This document shows positions 42,964 to 51,431 of a DNA stretch of 64,000 nt, piece after piece. The notes under the pieces were generated by a model, which saw nothing but the letters and a program-made list of their open reading frames with translations, was not told where the DNA came from and ran no database searches. Source of the DNA: JAKFFN01 sp036675025 (GTDB lineage Bacteria > Sumerlaeota > Sumerlaeia > Sumerlaeales > Sumerlaeaceae); contig JAKFFN010000054.1 of NCBI GenBank assembly GCA_036675025.1, forward strand, positions 12,694-76,693, given 5' to 3'. The position numbers and the translations under genes were made by a program. Numbering within the stretch: the stretch's first letter is position 1; each line of letters starts with the position of its first letter.

Positions 42964-45900
42964 ATGAAAAACAAGCGATTGATCAGCCTGGCGCTCGGAC
43001 TTCTTCCGGCCGTTATCATGGGCCAGGACCTGGATCTTACTCCCGCGCAGCAAAAGCTGGTTGATGAAATTCCGGCAGACAAAGCCGAGCGTGCGCAGGA
43101 AATTTTTACCGCACTGGGTGAGGACGCCAAAGAACTCGTACCGATGTTTGCCTCCAAACTCACTACCGAGAAAAGTGATGCCGATACCACGGCGCGCTAT
43201 GCGCTGGGTGGCCTTGTCTGGACCATCGGGAAAAGCGGATCGGAAGCTCAGAAACAGGAATTAGCGAACCTGATCGCCGATGCCATCGAATCGACCGAGG
43301 GCACCGAACCAAAGTCATTCCTTGTCGAGCAGCTCCAGTACCTTGCGGTTGATTCCATTTCGCCAAAGCTGTATCCGCTGATGACGGACAAGGAACTCGG
43401 GTCGCGCGCCATCCGCACATTGACGGCGCTTCGCCCGGAAGGGCTGGCGGATAAAATGGTAGCGGCCCTGGCAGATGCTCCTACTACCGAAACGCGCGCG
43501 GGGCTGCTGCAGTCGCTGGCCCAGCTTGCGCCGAAAAACGGCGTAGAACAGATCAGCACGTATGCTTCAGATTCTGACGCCGCCGTAAAGGAAGCCGCCC
43601 TGGACGCACTGGCTGCAATCGGCGATCCAAAATCGCGAGCAACGTTGAAGGCTGCCGCGGAAGAATCCGCAACATTCTATGAGCAGCTTGGAGCCGCCCG
43701 TTATCTTGACTACGCGCTAAGCCTGGCCAAAAATAACCAGGCAGACCTGGCTGTCGAAGTTTCCCAGGATGTTCTGAAGATGGAGCACACTACGGCCACG
43801 GTTCACTTGAAGGGTCTCGCGCTTACTGCGCTGACGGACATCCAGAAGAACCAGGCTCTCGATACCCTTTTTCAGCATGTGACGGATGACGAAGAAGATG
43901 TGCGCGCCATTGCGCTTCGGAATATCAACCGGTTTGAAGACGCGCAGGTAACGGCCCGGGTACTTGAGGAGTTGCAGAAGGCTCCTGACCAGGAAGTTAC
44001 GCTGGCGATCCTGCTGGCACTTGGCGACCGCGGCGATGCCTCGGCGCTGCCGGCCATCACGGCCCTGTTTGCCAACGAAGACGCGGCAGTTGCCACTGCG
44101 GCAATTGCGGCGGCAGGAGAAATTGATCGTTCCAAAGCGCTGTCAGCCTTGATTGAAGCCCTAAAGGCAGAACAGGACAAGGCTGTTATCGACGCCATTG
44201 TAGCAGAACTTCGCCGCGTAAAGAGCGAGCAGCTTGTACCGGCAGTAGCCGGCGCCATTGCTTCCGCTGAAACTGCCGGCAAAGTCGCCCTGATCGAGCT
44301 ACTCGGAGAGCGCCGGGCTTCCACGCAAAAGGAAGTGGTGTTTACGGCGGCAAAGTCCGAAGACGCAAAGGTTCGCTCTGCCGCCTATGATGCTCTTGGC
44401 CGTGTGGCAGAAGCCGCTGACCTGGATCGCCTGCGCGACATGATGCTCTCTGCAGAATCGAGCAGCGACCGCAATTCCGCACGCAAGGCGTTCGTCGCAG
44501 CAGCTCGCGAATCCGGCGATGCCGCCGCACGCTCTGCCCTGTTAATAGAATCCTTTGAGGCGGCTACCCCCGCTGGCAAAGAAGCATTGCTGGACGCCAT
44601 GGCAGCCCTGGCAGACAAGCAAACCCTTCAACTGGCCATTGACACAGCTTCAACCAGCGAGACTCCGGCCCTGCAGGATGCTGCTGTCCGAGCTCTTTCA
44701 GCATGGCAAAGCCAGGACGCCGCACCGGCGCTTCTGGATATTGCACAAAAGTCGAAAGAGCAAAAGCACCAGGTGCTGGCCGTACGTGGCTATGCCCGCC
44801 TGGCGGGTGAAGTGAAAGACGCTCCTGAACAGCAGATCGAGATGTTCCGGAACGCTTTGAAGTTTGCCAAGCGCGACGAAGAAAAGAAGACAATCCTCTC
44901 ACAGCTGGGTGATATCAAAACTACTGAAGCTCTTAAGCTTGTGGGGCCTTACGTGGACCGCGAAGGTGTAAAAGCTGAGGCCGCCGCAGCTGCTGTAAAG
45001 ATCGCGCTGCCCAAGGGCCGCAACGACACGGGCATCAGGGGTGCCGTAGCCGCAGACATCCTGGAACGCGCCCTGCCAGCCATCACAGATGAAAAGCAGC
45101 ACAAGGAAGTCCGCGACTACATCTATTCCGTCGTGAACGACATTGCCATGGTAAAGCTGCCGGAAGATTCGGAAGGCTTCGGCAGCCTGTTCAATGGAAC
45201 TGATTTATCCGGCTGGTGCGGTGATACCGACGGCTACGCGGTAGAAGACGGCGTGCTCGTCTGTAAAGCGGAGAGCGGCGGCAAGCTTTTTTCTGAAAAG
45301 CAATTCGGCGACTATGTACTTCGGTTCGAGTTCAAGATGCCAGCGGGTGCTAACAACGGCGTCGGCATCCGCACGCCCATTGCTGGTGATCCGGCCTACT
45401 CCGGCATGGAGGTTCAGATTCTCGATGACAAAGACGAGCAATATAAAGATATCAAAGACTGGCAGCGCCACGGCTCCGTTTATGGCATTGCTCCCTCCCA
45501 GGGCGCAGAGCTGAAGATTGGCGAATGGAACACCGAAGAGATTTCAGTGATCGGCCGCAACATCAAGGTTACGGTTAACGGCAAAGTGGTGACGGAAGTA
45601 AACCTGGACGAAGCTGAGAAGGCTGGCTTTCCCAGCGGCAAAGAACACCCGGGCGTAAAACGCAACCGCGGACACATTGGTTTTCTGGGTCATGGTCACA
45701 AAGTAGAATTCCGCAATATCCGCATCAAGAACGTTGCCAATGAAGCGGTGCCGGAAGGCTTCACCAATCTGTTCAATGGTGAAAACCTCGACGGCTGGAA
45801 GGGCCTTGTTGCCAACCCCATCAAGCGCAAAGAGATGACGCCAGAGGTCCTCAAGCAGGCCCAGGCCAAGGCCGATGAAGAGATGGAAGCCCACTGGGAA

Positions 45901-46344
45901 GCCATTAACGATATTCTCTACTTCGACGGCGAAGGCTCACACATGTGCACCATTAAAGACTACGGCAATTTTGAGATGCTGGTAGACTGGTGCATCGTTC
46001 CCTATGGCGACAACGGCATCTACCTGCGTGGCACGCCGCAGGTTCAGATCTGGGATCCTGCCCAGTGGCCCGTTGGCAGCGGCGGTCTTTACAATAACAA
46101 GGAGCATACGAGCAACCCGCTTGTAATGGCGGACAACCCCATCGGCCAGTGGAACACCTTCCGGATCAAAATGATTGATGACAAGGTAACCGTTCACCTG
46201 AACGATAAGCTGGTGGTGGACAACGTGGTGCTGGAAAACTACTGGGACCGCAAGTCGCCCATCTTCCCCGTGGAGCAGATCGAACTCCAAAGCCACGGCT
46301 CCCCCGCCTGGTTCCGTAACATCTATATTAAAGAGCTGCCATAA
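42964..46344 (+). CDS. Secreted HEAT-repeat protein with two DUF1080 (3-keto-disaccharide hydrolase) domains
   Basis: 1126 residues. A signal peptide (LISLALGLLPAVIMG) leads into a helical HEAT-like solenoid of about 700 residues (repeated AVKEAALDALAAIGD, AVATAAIAAAGEID, KVRSAAYDALGRVAE type units). Domain one of DUF1080 begins near residue 739 (SLFNGTDLSGW, then NNGVGIRTPI, SGMEVQILDD) and domain two near 932 (NLFNGENLDGWKG, then GDNGIYLRGTPQVQIWD). DUF1080 (PF06439) proteins cleave 3-keto-glycosides made by sugar dehydrogenases. Single-domain forms of about 200-300 residues are usual, so this is a large fusion. It follows the two oxidoreductases by 85 bases and is followed by terminators. 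Confidence 0.9.
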   Translation: MKNKRLISLALGLLPAVIMGQDLDLTPAQQKLVDEIPADKAERAQEIFTALGEDAKELVPMFASKLTTEKSDADTTARYALGGLVWTIGKSGSEAQKQELANLIADAIESTEGTEPKSFLVEQLQYLAVDSISPKLYPLMTDKELGSRAIRTLTALRPEGLADKMVAALADAPTTETRAGLLQSLAQLAPKNGVEQISTYASDSDAAVKEAALDALAAIGDPKSRATLKAAAEESATFYEQLGAARYLDYALSLAKNNQADLAVEVSQDVLKMEHTTATVHLKGLALTALTDIQKNQALDTLFQHVTDDEEDVRAIALRNINRFEDAQVTARVLEELQKAPDQEVTLAILLALGDRGDASALPAITALFANEDAAVATAAIAAAGEIDRSKALSALIEALKAEQDKAVIDAIVAELRRVKSEQLVPAVAGAIASAETAGKVALIELLGERRASTQKEVVFTAAKSEDAKVRSAAYDALGRVAEAADLDRLRDMMLSAESSSDRNSARKAFVAAARESGDAAARSALLIESFEAATPAGKEALLDAMAALADKQTLQLAIDTASTSETPALQDAAVRALSAWQSQDAAPALLDIAQKSKEQKHQVLAVRGYARLAGEVKDAPEQQIEMFRNALKFAKRDEEKKTILSQLGDIKTTEALKLVGPYVDREGVKAEAAAAAVKIALPKGRNDTGIRGAVAADILERALPAITDEKQHKEVRDYIYSVVNDIAMVKLPEDSEGFGSLFNGTDLSGWCGDTDGYAVEDGVLVCKAESGGKLFSEKQFGDYVLRFEFKMPAGANNGVGIRTPIAGDPAYSGMEVQILDDKDEQYKDIKDWQRHGSVYGIAPSQGAELKIGEWNTEEISVIGRNIKVTVNGKVVTEVNLDEAEKAGFPSGKEHPGVKRNRGHIGFLGHGHKVEFRNIRIKNVANEAVPEGFTNLFNGENLDGWKGLVANPIKRKEMTPEVLKQAQAKADEEMEAHWEAINDILYFDGEGSHMCTIKDYGNFEMLVDWCIVPYGDNGIYLRGTPQVQIWDPAQWPVGSGGLYNNKEHTSNPLVMADNPIGQWNTFRIKMIDDKVTVHLNDKLVVDNVVLENYWDRKSPIFPVEQIELQSHGSPAWFRNIYIKELP

Positions 46345-46373
46345 TGTTGTCTGCGCCTACGCGCAGGCAACAT
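46344..46373 (+). other. Hairpin at the DUF1080 gene stop codon
   Basis: Thirteen-bp stem with one G-T pair (ATGTTGTCTGCGC/GCGCAGGCAACAT, loop CTAC) starting at the last base of the stop codon. No U-tract; it may stabilise the mRNA end. Confidence 0.55.
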
Positions 46374-46379
46374 GGATAA

Positions 46380-46401
46380 CGTAGAACGTAGAAAAGTAGA
46401 A
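46380..46401 (-). repeat. TTCTACG heptanucleotide element, copy 2
   Basis: Read on the minus strand: TTCTACT, one extra base, TTCTACG, TTCTACG. It abuts a terminator stem and lies just after the DUF1080 gene. Confidence 0.7.
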
Positions 46402-46438
46402 AGCGGGCGTTTTCATTGCCGAAGACGCCCGCTCTTTT
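46402..46438. terminator. Bidirectional rho-independent terminator
   Basis: Thirteen-bp stem (AGCGGGCGTTTTC/GAAGACGCCCGCT, one G-T pair), loop ATTGCC, then CTTTT on the plus strand. It lies between the DUF1080 gene and the convergent carbon-nitrogen hydrolase gene. Confidence 0.85.
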
Positions 46439-46460
46439 CGCTTATGTAAGTGGCAATACC

Positions 46461-46578
46461 TGTCCCGTAGGGACAATTAAGATAGCCCAGGACAAGACGA
46501 CTTGATCTGTCAGGATCAAGCGCCGCCGTCCTGGGTTAAGACCTCCATAGTTTACCGTCCTGAATGGACGGCTAAACT
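46461..46578 (+). repeat. Structured 118-base intergenic element, three hairpin modules
   Basis: Module 1 is TGTCCC-GTA-GGGACA (46461-46475). Module 2 has an outer stem CCCAGGAC/GTCCTGGG (46486-46493, 46528-46535) enclosing an inner hairpin CTTGATC/GATCAAG (46501-46520). Module 3 is AGTTTA-CCGTCC, loop TGAAT, GGACGG-C-TAAACT (46549-46578). No ORF spans it. The layout resembles dispersed intergenic repeats that I recall from planctomycete- or acidobacteria-like genomes; no second copy exists in this window. A mobile repeat, a non-coding RNA or a processing signal are possible. Confidence 0.55.
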
Positions 46579-46630
46579 GGATCGTAATGTGGGCAGAAAT
46601 CGAGCGCCTAAACGTTCAATCGTCCCCGCG

Positions 46631-47509
46631 CTACAGCAGCATCCGCTGGGTGATTGGTGCATAAGCATCAATCCGGCGGTCACGCAGGAATGGCCAGTTA
46701 CGCCGCACTTCTTCCTGCCAGCGCGGGTCGCATTCGGCGTACAGCGTTTCTTCTGTGTCAGTGCCGGCCTCGGCGATAACGGCCCCGAACGGATCGGCTA
46801 TAAAGCTACGCCCCCAGAACTGGATACCGCCCTCTGACGGTCCTTCGTGACCGACACGGTTAACCGCTGCCACGTACACGCCGTTCGCGATAGCATGGCT
46901 GCGCTGTATTGTGCGCCAGGCGTCATGCTGGCGCACGCCAAACTCTTCCTTCTCTGCCGGATGCCAGCCTATTGCCGTTGGGTAGAAAAGCACATTTGCG
47001 CCCTTGAGCGATGTGATGCGCGCCGCCTCAGGGTACCACTGATCCCAGCATACAAGAGTGCCAACTTTTGCCTGCGGCGTATCGAACGCCTGGAAATCGA
47101 GATCACCCGGGGTGAAGTAGTATTTTTCGTAATAGAGCGGATCATCCGGGATGTGCATCTTCCGGTACTTACCCGTAATTTCGCCATCCTGTCCCAGTAC
47201 CACCAGCGTATTGTGGTACAGCCCAGGGGCGCGGCGCTCAAACAGCGACGCCAATACCGTCACCTTTTGTTCTTTGGCTATGGCGCTAAGCCGTTCGGTG
47301 CTGGGGCCGGGAATAGACTCGGCCAGGTCAAAGATATTGCAGTCTTCCGTCTGGCAGAAGTACTGCGAGCGGAAAAGCTCGGGCAGGCAGATGATCTGCG
47401 CGCCGTTTTTTGCGGCATCCAAAACCCGGTCAGCGGCCTTATCCAGGTTTTCATTGGTGTCTTCCGAGCACTGCATCTGGATGCAACCAATCGTAAACTT
47501 ATCCATCAT
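46631..47509 (-). CDS. aguB: Carbon-nitrogen hydrolase, probable N-carbamoylputrescine amidase
   Basis: 292-293 residues from the ATG at 47509 with GAGAGCGG upstream. The nitrilase triad is Glu44 (CLPELF), Lys117 (KYRKMHIP) and Cys154 (LVCWDQWYPE). The sequence pattern TLVCWDQWYPEAAR with HDAWRTIQRSHAIANGVYVAAVNR is typical of AguB, which converts N-carbamoylputrescine to putrescine, CO2 and ammonia. No agmatine deiminase gene is nearby, so the substrate remains a family-level guess. Confidence 0.88.
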   Translation of the reverse strand: MMDKFTIGCIQMQCSEDTNENLDKAADRVLDAAKNGAQIICLPELFRSQYFCQTEDCNIFDLAESIPGPSTERLSAIAKEQKVTVLASLFERRAPGLYHNTLVVLGQDGEITGKYRKMHIPDDPLYYEKYYFTPGDLDFQAFDTPQAKVGTLVCWDQWYPEAARITSLKGANVLFYPTAIGWHPAEKEEFGVRQHDAWRTIQRSHAIANGVYVAAVNRVGHEGPSEGGIQFWGRSFIADPFGAVIAEAGTDTEETLYAECDPRWQEEVRRNWPFLRDRRIDAYAPITQRMLL

Positions 47510-47525
47510 TCCGCTCTCCAATCAG

Positions 47526-47552
47526 AAAAAAAGGCAGACCTCTCGGCCTGCC
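47526..47552 (-). terminator. Rho-independent terminator of the L,D-transpeptidase gene
   Basis: On the minus strand GGCAGGCC-GAGA-GGTCTGCC (8 bp, one G-T pair) followed by seven U, 50 bases past the stop. Confidence 0.85.
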
Positions 47553-47600
47553 CCATTCAAATCAATTTCTGTACCGGGAAGAACCCCGTGTAACTTCTGC

Positions 47601-48833
47601 TTAATTAACAAATTCCAGCTTGATACCTGGGCTAACGCGATCACCAAGCTGCCTTGCATCCCAGTTAGCCAGGCGGATACAGCCATGGCTGTGGTTCTTG
47701 CTGATGTTTTCCGGGTTGGGTGTGCCATGGATGCCAACACTGGGGCGCGTCGTGCCGATCCAGATGTTACCCACAGGGCTGTTGGGGCCGGGCGGAATGT
47801 CGTATTCCTTCCCAAGTTCATCGTCCCACATCAGTTGCGGTTTGTACTTAAACGGCGGGTTCTTGACCGGTGTCGTGATCTCATAGTCGCCGATAGGCAG
47901 CGGGTCCTTGTCACTACCCAGGGTACACGGATAGTAGAACATCAGGTTGCCGCCATCATCAAAGGCCATAATCCACTTGTTAAACTTGGAAACCCGAACT
48001 AGTGCCACTTTACCACGCTTGGTGTCGATGCCATCCAGTACATTCAGCACCAGGAGTTTCGTCCCAGCAGGAGCACTCTCGAGGTTCACCTGAGGATTCA
48101 GCTTCTTCAGCAGGCTTTGAGACATGTGAAACTTCTCACCAAGAGCCTCAGCGCGGGATTCGTAAGGTAACCACTTCAGGCGCGACTGCTCAGGGTATGT
48201 GCGCGGAATTGGTCCAACGCGGTCATCCAGATCGTCAGCTTTAAGGGTGTACTCGAGCAGGTAGCCTTCTTTAAAACCGTCCAGGCGAGCCAACATTTTG
48301 CTGTCGAGCTGTCCGGTTGGCGACATGCCGTTCATCTTCTGGTAAACAAAGAGGCCGCGTTCAGTATTATAGCCCCATTTGCCGTCGATTTCGCCGGGCG
48401 AATAGCCGTGGTAATCCAGGAAAACCTGAAGGCGAAGAATATCGACATCGTCGCCTGATTCACTGGGGAAATTGATATTGTAGCCGGTAGCGCCGAGAGA
48501 TCCGGCGGAAACTGTCTGTGCGGCAGACTGCTGTGGCGCAGGAGCCTGTTGATACGCCGGAGCCTGCGGCTGCTGGTAGGCGGGATACTGCTGCTGATAA
48601 GCAGGCGCCTGCTGCTGTGGCCAGCCATACGCGGGCTGCTGGGGCTGCTGCGGGTACTGCTGCGCCTGCTGACCACCATAATAGTAAGACGCGCCGGCAT
48701 TGCCCGGCTGCGCATATCCCCCCTGGGCGGCCGGGGCCGTATTATAAGCGTAAGATTGCGCGACAGCGCCAAATGGCATCGCTAATCCACAAAATAAGGC
48801 AACTGCTACGGGTAATGTGCGTTTGCTCTGCAT
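47601..48833 (-). CDS. L,D-transpeptidase with peptidoglycan-binding domain
   Basis: 410 residues from ATG 48833 with CAGGAG upstream. Signal peptide (PVAVALFCGLAMPFGAVAQ), a Gln/Pro/Tyr/Ala-rich low-complexity segment of about 80 residues (PAYQQ-type repeats), a PG_binding_1-like domain (VDILRLQVFLDYHGYSPG), a LysM-like stretch (ALGEKFHMSQSLLKKLNP) and the C-terminal YkuD catalytic domain with SVGIHGTP and the catalytic NHSHGCIRLANWD. It forms 3-3 cross-links in peptidoglycan or anchors a protein to it, in the periplasm. The disordered linker would let the catalytic domain reach across the envelope. Confidence 0.93.
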   Translation of the reverse strand: MQSKRTLPVAVALFCGLAMPFGAVAQSYAYNTAPAAQGGYAQPGNAGASYYYGGQQAQQYPQQPQQPAYGWPQQQAPAYQQQYPAYQQPQAPAYQQAPAPQQSAAQTVSAGSLGATGYNINFPSESGDDVDILRLQVFLDYHGYSPGEIDGKWGYNTERGLFVYQKMNGMSPTGQLDSKMLARLDGFKEGYLLEYTLKADDLDDRVGPIPRTYPEQSRLKWLPYESRAEALGEKFHMSQSLLKKLNPQVNLESAPAGTKLLVLNVLDGIDTKRGKVALVRVSKFNKWIMAFDDGGNLMFYYPCTLGSDKDPLPIGDYEITTPVKNPPFKYKPQLMWDDELGKEYDIPPGPNSPVGNIWIGTTRPSVGIHGTPNPENISKNHSHGCIRLANWDARQLGDRVSPGIKLEFVN

Positions 48834-49093
48834 CTCACTCCTGCACAAAGTAAATTATATCAACCAACTGGACAAAAAGCTCGGTTCGAACCTCCTGCCG
48901 CAAGTGTAATGCCACGGGCCTAATTACCGTTGGGCGCAGAGGAATTCAACACTTACTCGCAAAAATGCTTTACGCCGGATTCCACGGCAGAAGCTGGCGC
49001 AGCCTTTTAAAAATCAAGGTGAGCAGCCTTTTTAGCAGCGTCGATGAGACGAAAAGATTTCGAATTCAGCCAGCACTGATTCAAGCTACATCG

Positions 49094-49948
49094 TCAGGCC
49101 ACTAGCGACCGCAAAATGTTCATATTCTCAACATCCTCGGTCATATCTTTGTCCTTATCCGTTTCCAGCACTTTGGGTATTTCGCGCAGCGATTTGTCGT
49201 TCATCAGGAAGCGGAACGGTTCCAGCCCCATCTCTCCCTGGCCGATGTGGTGATGCCGGTCTTTCCGGCTTCCACAGGGCTGCTTACTGTCGTTAATATG
49301 GATCGCTTTCAGCCGTTCACGTCCTACGTGGCTGTCAAAGTCGCTCCACAGCTTGTCATATCCTTCTTTTGTGCGGATATCATAGCCGGCGGCAAATACA
49401 TGGCAGGTATCCAGGCATACGCCGAGCCGTTCCGGGCGCTTCACGCCATCAATAATATGCGCCAGTTCACTGAACTGCCACCCCAGGCAGGATCCCTGGC
49501 CCGCCGTTGTCTCAAGGAGAATCTGCGCCTTGAATCCGGCTGTCGCCTCAAAGACTTCATCCAGTCCGGCAACGATAGCAGTCAGTCCACATTCTTCGCC
49601 CGCACCGCAGTGTGCGCCCGGGTGGAGTACGAGCCCCGGAATCCCCAGCGTTTCACACCGGGTAAGCTCGTCGATCAGGTCTTCTACGGATTTGCGCACA
49701 AACTCCGGCTTGTCCGATGCCAGGTTCGCCAGGTAAATGGCGTGGGCGATAACGGACTTTACCTTGCCGCGCTTGAGCCCTGCATGGAATGCCTTTACAT
49801 CATCTTCTTTCAGCGGCGGAAATTGCCAGCGGGTGTTTCCCTTTACAAAAACCTGGATGGCCGTGCACCCGATGGATTCTCCCCGTTCAATGGCCTTGGC
49901 CATACCGCCGGCGGTGCTCATGTGTGATCCCAACAGCAGTTCCGTCAT
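49094..49948 (-). CDS. nfo: Endonuclease IV (AP endonuclease)
   Basis: 284 residues from the ATG at 49948, matching the family start TELLLGSHMSTAGG. Metal-binding residues lie in LHPGAHCGAGE, ILLETTAGQG, LGVCLDTCHVFAAGYD and IHINDSKQPCGSRKDRHHHI. The TIM-barrel, three-zinc enzyme cuts DNA at abasic sites in base excision repair. The last residues do not show a signal peptide. It is divergent from the carbonic anhydrase. Confidence 0.95.
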   Translation of the reverse strand: MTELLLGSHMSTAGGMAKAIERGESIGCTAIQVFVKGNTRWQFPPLKEDDVKAFHAGLKRGKVKSVIAHAIYLANLASDKPEFVRKSVEDLIDELTRCETLGIPGLVLHPGAHCGAGEECGLTAIVAGLDEVFEATAGFKAQILLETTAGQGSCLGWQFSELAHIIDGVKRPERLGVCLDTCHVFAAGYDIRTKEGYDKLWSDFDSHVGRERLKAIHINDSKQPCGSRKDRHHHIGQGEMGLEPFRFLMNDKSLREIPKVLETDKDKDMTEDVENMNILRSLVA

Positions 49949-50097
49949 CGTCTCTTTCACCCGCTTCCCGATCGTTTTCGAGGTGCAGTTGCAACCACGC
50001 GAGGAACCAATACAATGGAAAAACTGTTGAATGCAGCCACGTTGCTTCAATTACCTGACCAGTAGAAAACGACAATTCCACCTCAAGGAGATTTCCC

Positions 50098-50730
50098 ATT
50101 CTATCACCAGATCAAGCCCTCGCCCGCCTGCAGGAAGGCAACGCCCGCTATGCCAACGAATCCCCGGAACGACCCAATCAGACCGCCCTTCGCCGCGCGG
50201 AAGTTGCCACCAGCCAGACCCCGTTTGCAGTTGTGGTGGGTTGCTCCGATTCCCGCGTTCCAGTAGAAGTGATATTTGATGTCGGCGTAGGCGATTTGTT
50301 TGTTGTTCGCACGGCCGGCAATCTGATCGAGGACGTATGCATTGCCAGCGTCGAATACGCCATCCTGGCGCTGGACGTGCGCCTGGTAATGGTCATGGGC
50401 CATCGCCGCTGCGGCGCAGTCACTTCAGCTGTCGAGGCAACCCTTAAGGCGGAATCGGAGCCTGAAGAAATCGATACCGAGTCAGCAGACTTTAAGCCGC
50501 GCAGCTACGTTGAGGGCCTGGTTGCTAAGATACAGCCAGCGGTGGACCACGTTCGCCATGCGCCTGGAGACCTTCTCGACAATGCCGTCAGGGCCAACGC
50601 AGACCTTATGGTCCGCCGGCTTCGCAAGCGAAGCGCCATCATCAATGAGGCTGTAGCCGCCGGAAAAGTTAAAGTCGTGGGATCCGTTTACGATCTCGAT
50701 ACCGGCCTGGTTGTTCTTAATAATCGCTAA
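50098..50730 (+). CDS. Beta-carbonic anhydrase, apparent ATT start
   Basis: 210 residues if translation starts at ATT 50098. AAGGAG (50085-50090) lies seven bases before this ATT, and no ATG, GTG or TTG occurs in frame between the in-frame stop at 50056-50058 and a GTG at 50233. That GTG is nine bases before the active-site cysteine codon and would delete the conserved N-terminal helix (SPDQALARLQEGNARY). Zinc ligands are Cys49, His102 and Cys105; the Asp51-Arg53 dyad is in GCSDSRV. It interconverts CO2 and bicarbonate in the cytoplasm. The rare start could limit its synthesis, as in infC; a sequence error is the alternative. Confidence 0.85.
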   Translation: MLSPDQALARLQEGNARYANESPERPNQTALRRAEVATSQTPFAVVVGCSDSRVPVEVIFDVGVGDLFVVRTAGNLIEDVCIASVEYAILALDVRLVMVMGHRRCGAVTSAVEATLKAESEPEEIDTESADFKPRSYVEGLVAKIQPAVDHVRHAPGDLLDNAVRANADLMVRRLRKRSAIINEAVAAGKVKVVGSVYDLDTGLVVLNNR

Positions 50731-50783
50731 AGCCCCTATTCCTGCGTCTGAATACCCCACCCGCTGAAAGCGTTAGAACCTGC

Positions 50784-51431
50784 ATGGCTGAATCAAATAA
50801 TCCTGTCAGCTCCTCGGAGCTGAAACCCGCAGTCTTTATGGACCGCGACGGCACAATGACCGTTGAAGGTGGTTACATCAACCATCCGTCGCGGCTGCGC
50901 CTGATTTCGGGCACAGCCGAGGGCGTGAAGCTTTGTAACGAGAATGGGCTCCTGGCTGTAGTCACCACGAATCAGGCTGGCGTTGCCCGTGGATACTTTA
51001 CAGAAGACCTCATCCATGTTGTACATGGCCGGCTGAAACAGATGCTTGCCAGAAAAGGCGCCGAGTTGGATGCGGTTTACTATTGCCCCCACCACCCCCA
51101 CGAGGGGAAGCCGCCCTATCGTTCCGCGTGCGACTGCCGCAAACCCGGCCCGGGCATGATCAACCAGGCCTGCAAAGACCTGCCTGTTGATCTGTCTCGT
51201 AGTTACATGGTGGGTGACAAGATCAGCGACAGCGAGTTCGGCCATCGCCTGGGCCTGCGCACCGTCATGGTTCTCACCGGCTACGGCCGAGGCGAGTATG
51301 AATATCAGCGCCAGGATTGGAAAGATACGCCAGACCACATTGCCAGGAACCTGAAAGAAGCAGTGGAGTGGATCATCCAGGACCTGAAGCAGCGGGATGC
51401 TGAACAGCCTGCCGCGAAAGCCAAGGCATGA
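50784..51431 (+). CDS. gmhB: D-glycero-D-manno-heptose 1,7-bisphosphate 7-phosphatase
   Basis: 215 residues, HAD-IIIA family. Nucleophile motif FMDRDGT (Asp20, Asp22), motif II VTTNQAG, and the zinc-binding CPHHPHEGKPPYRSACDC of GmhB; motif IV is MVGDKISD. It removes the C7 phosphate in the ADP-heptose pathway for lipopolysaccharide. Its stop overlaps the start of hldC (ATGA), giving a coupled pathway cassette. Confidence 0.92.
   Translation: MAESNNPVSSSELKPAVFMDRDGTMTVEGGYINHPSRLRLISGTAEGVKLCNENGLLAVVTTNQAGVARGYFTEDLIHVVHGRLKQMLARKGAELDAVYYCPHHPHEGKPPYRSACDCRKPGPGMINQACKDLPVDLSRSYMVGDKISDSEFGHRLGLRTVMVLTGYGRGEYEYQRQDWKDTPDHIARNLKEAVEWIIQDLKQRDAEQPAAKAKA

Noticed and set aside
48878..48900. 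Possible tRNA T-arm (GGTTCGAACC) near 48883-48892
   Set aside because: It is a simple palindrome; no D-arm, anticodon arm or acceptor stem can be placed around it.
50031..50279. Plus-strand open frame with ATG 50031 overlapping the carbonic anhydrase
   Set aside because: It is in another frame and its Pro/Arg/Ser-rich translation has no family resemblance; the carbonic anhydrase frame carries the conserved residues.
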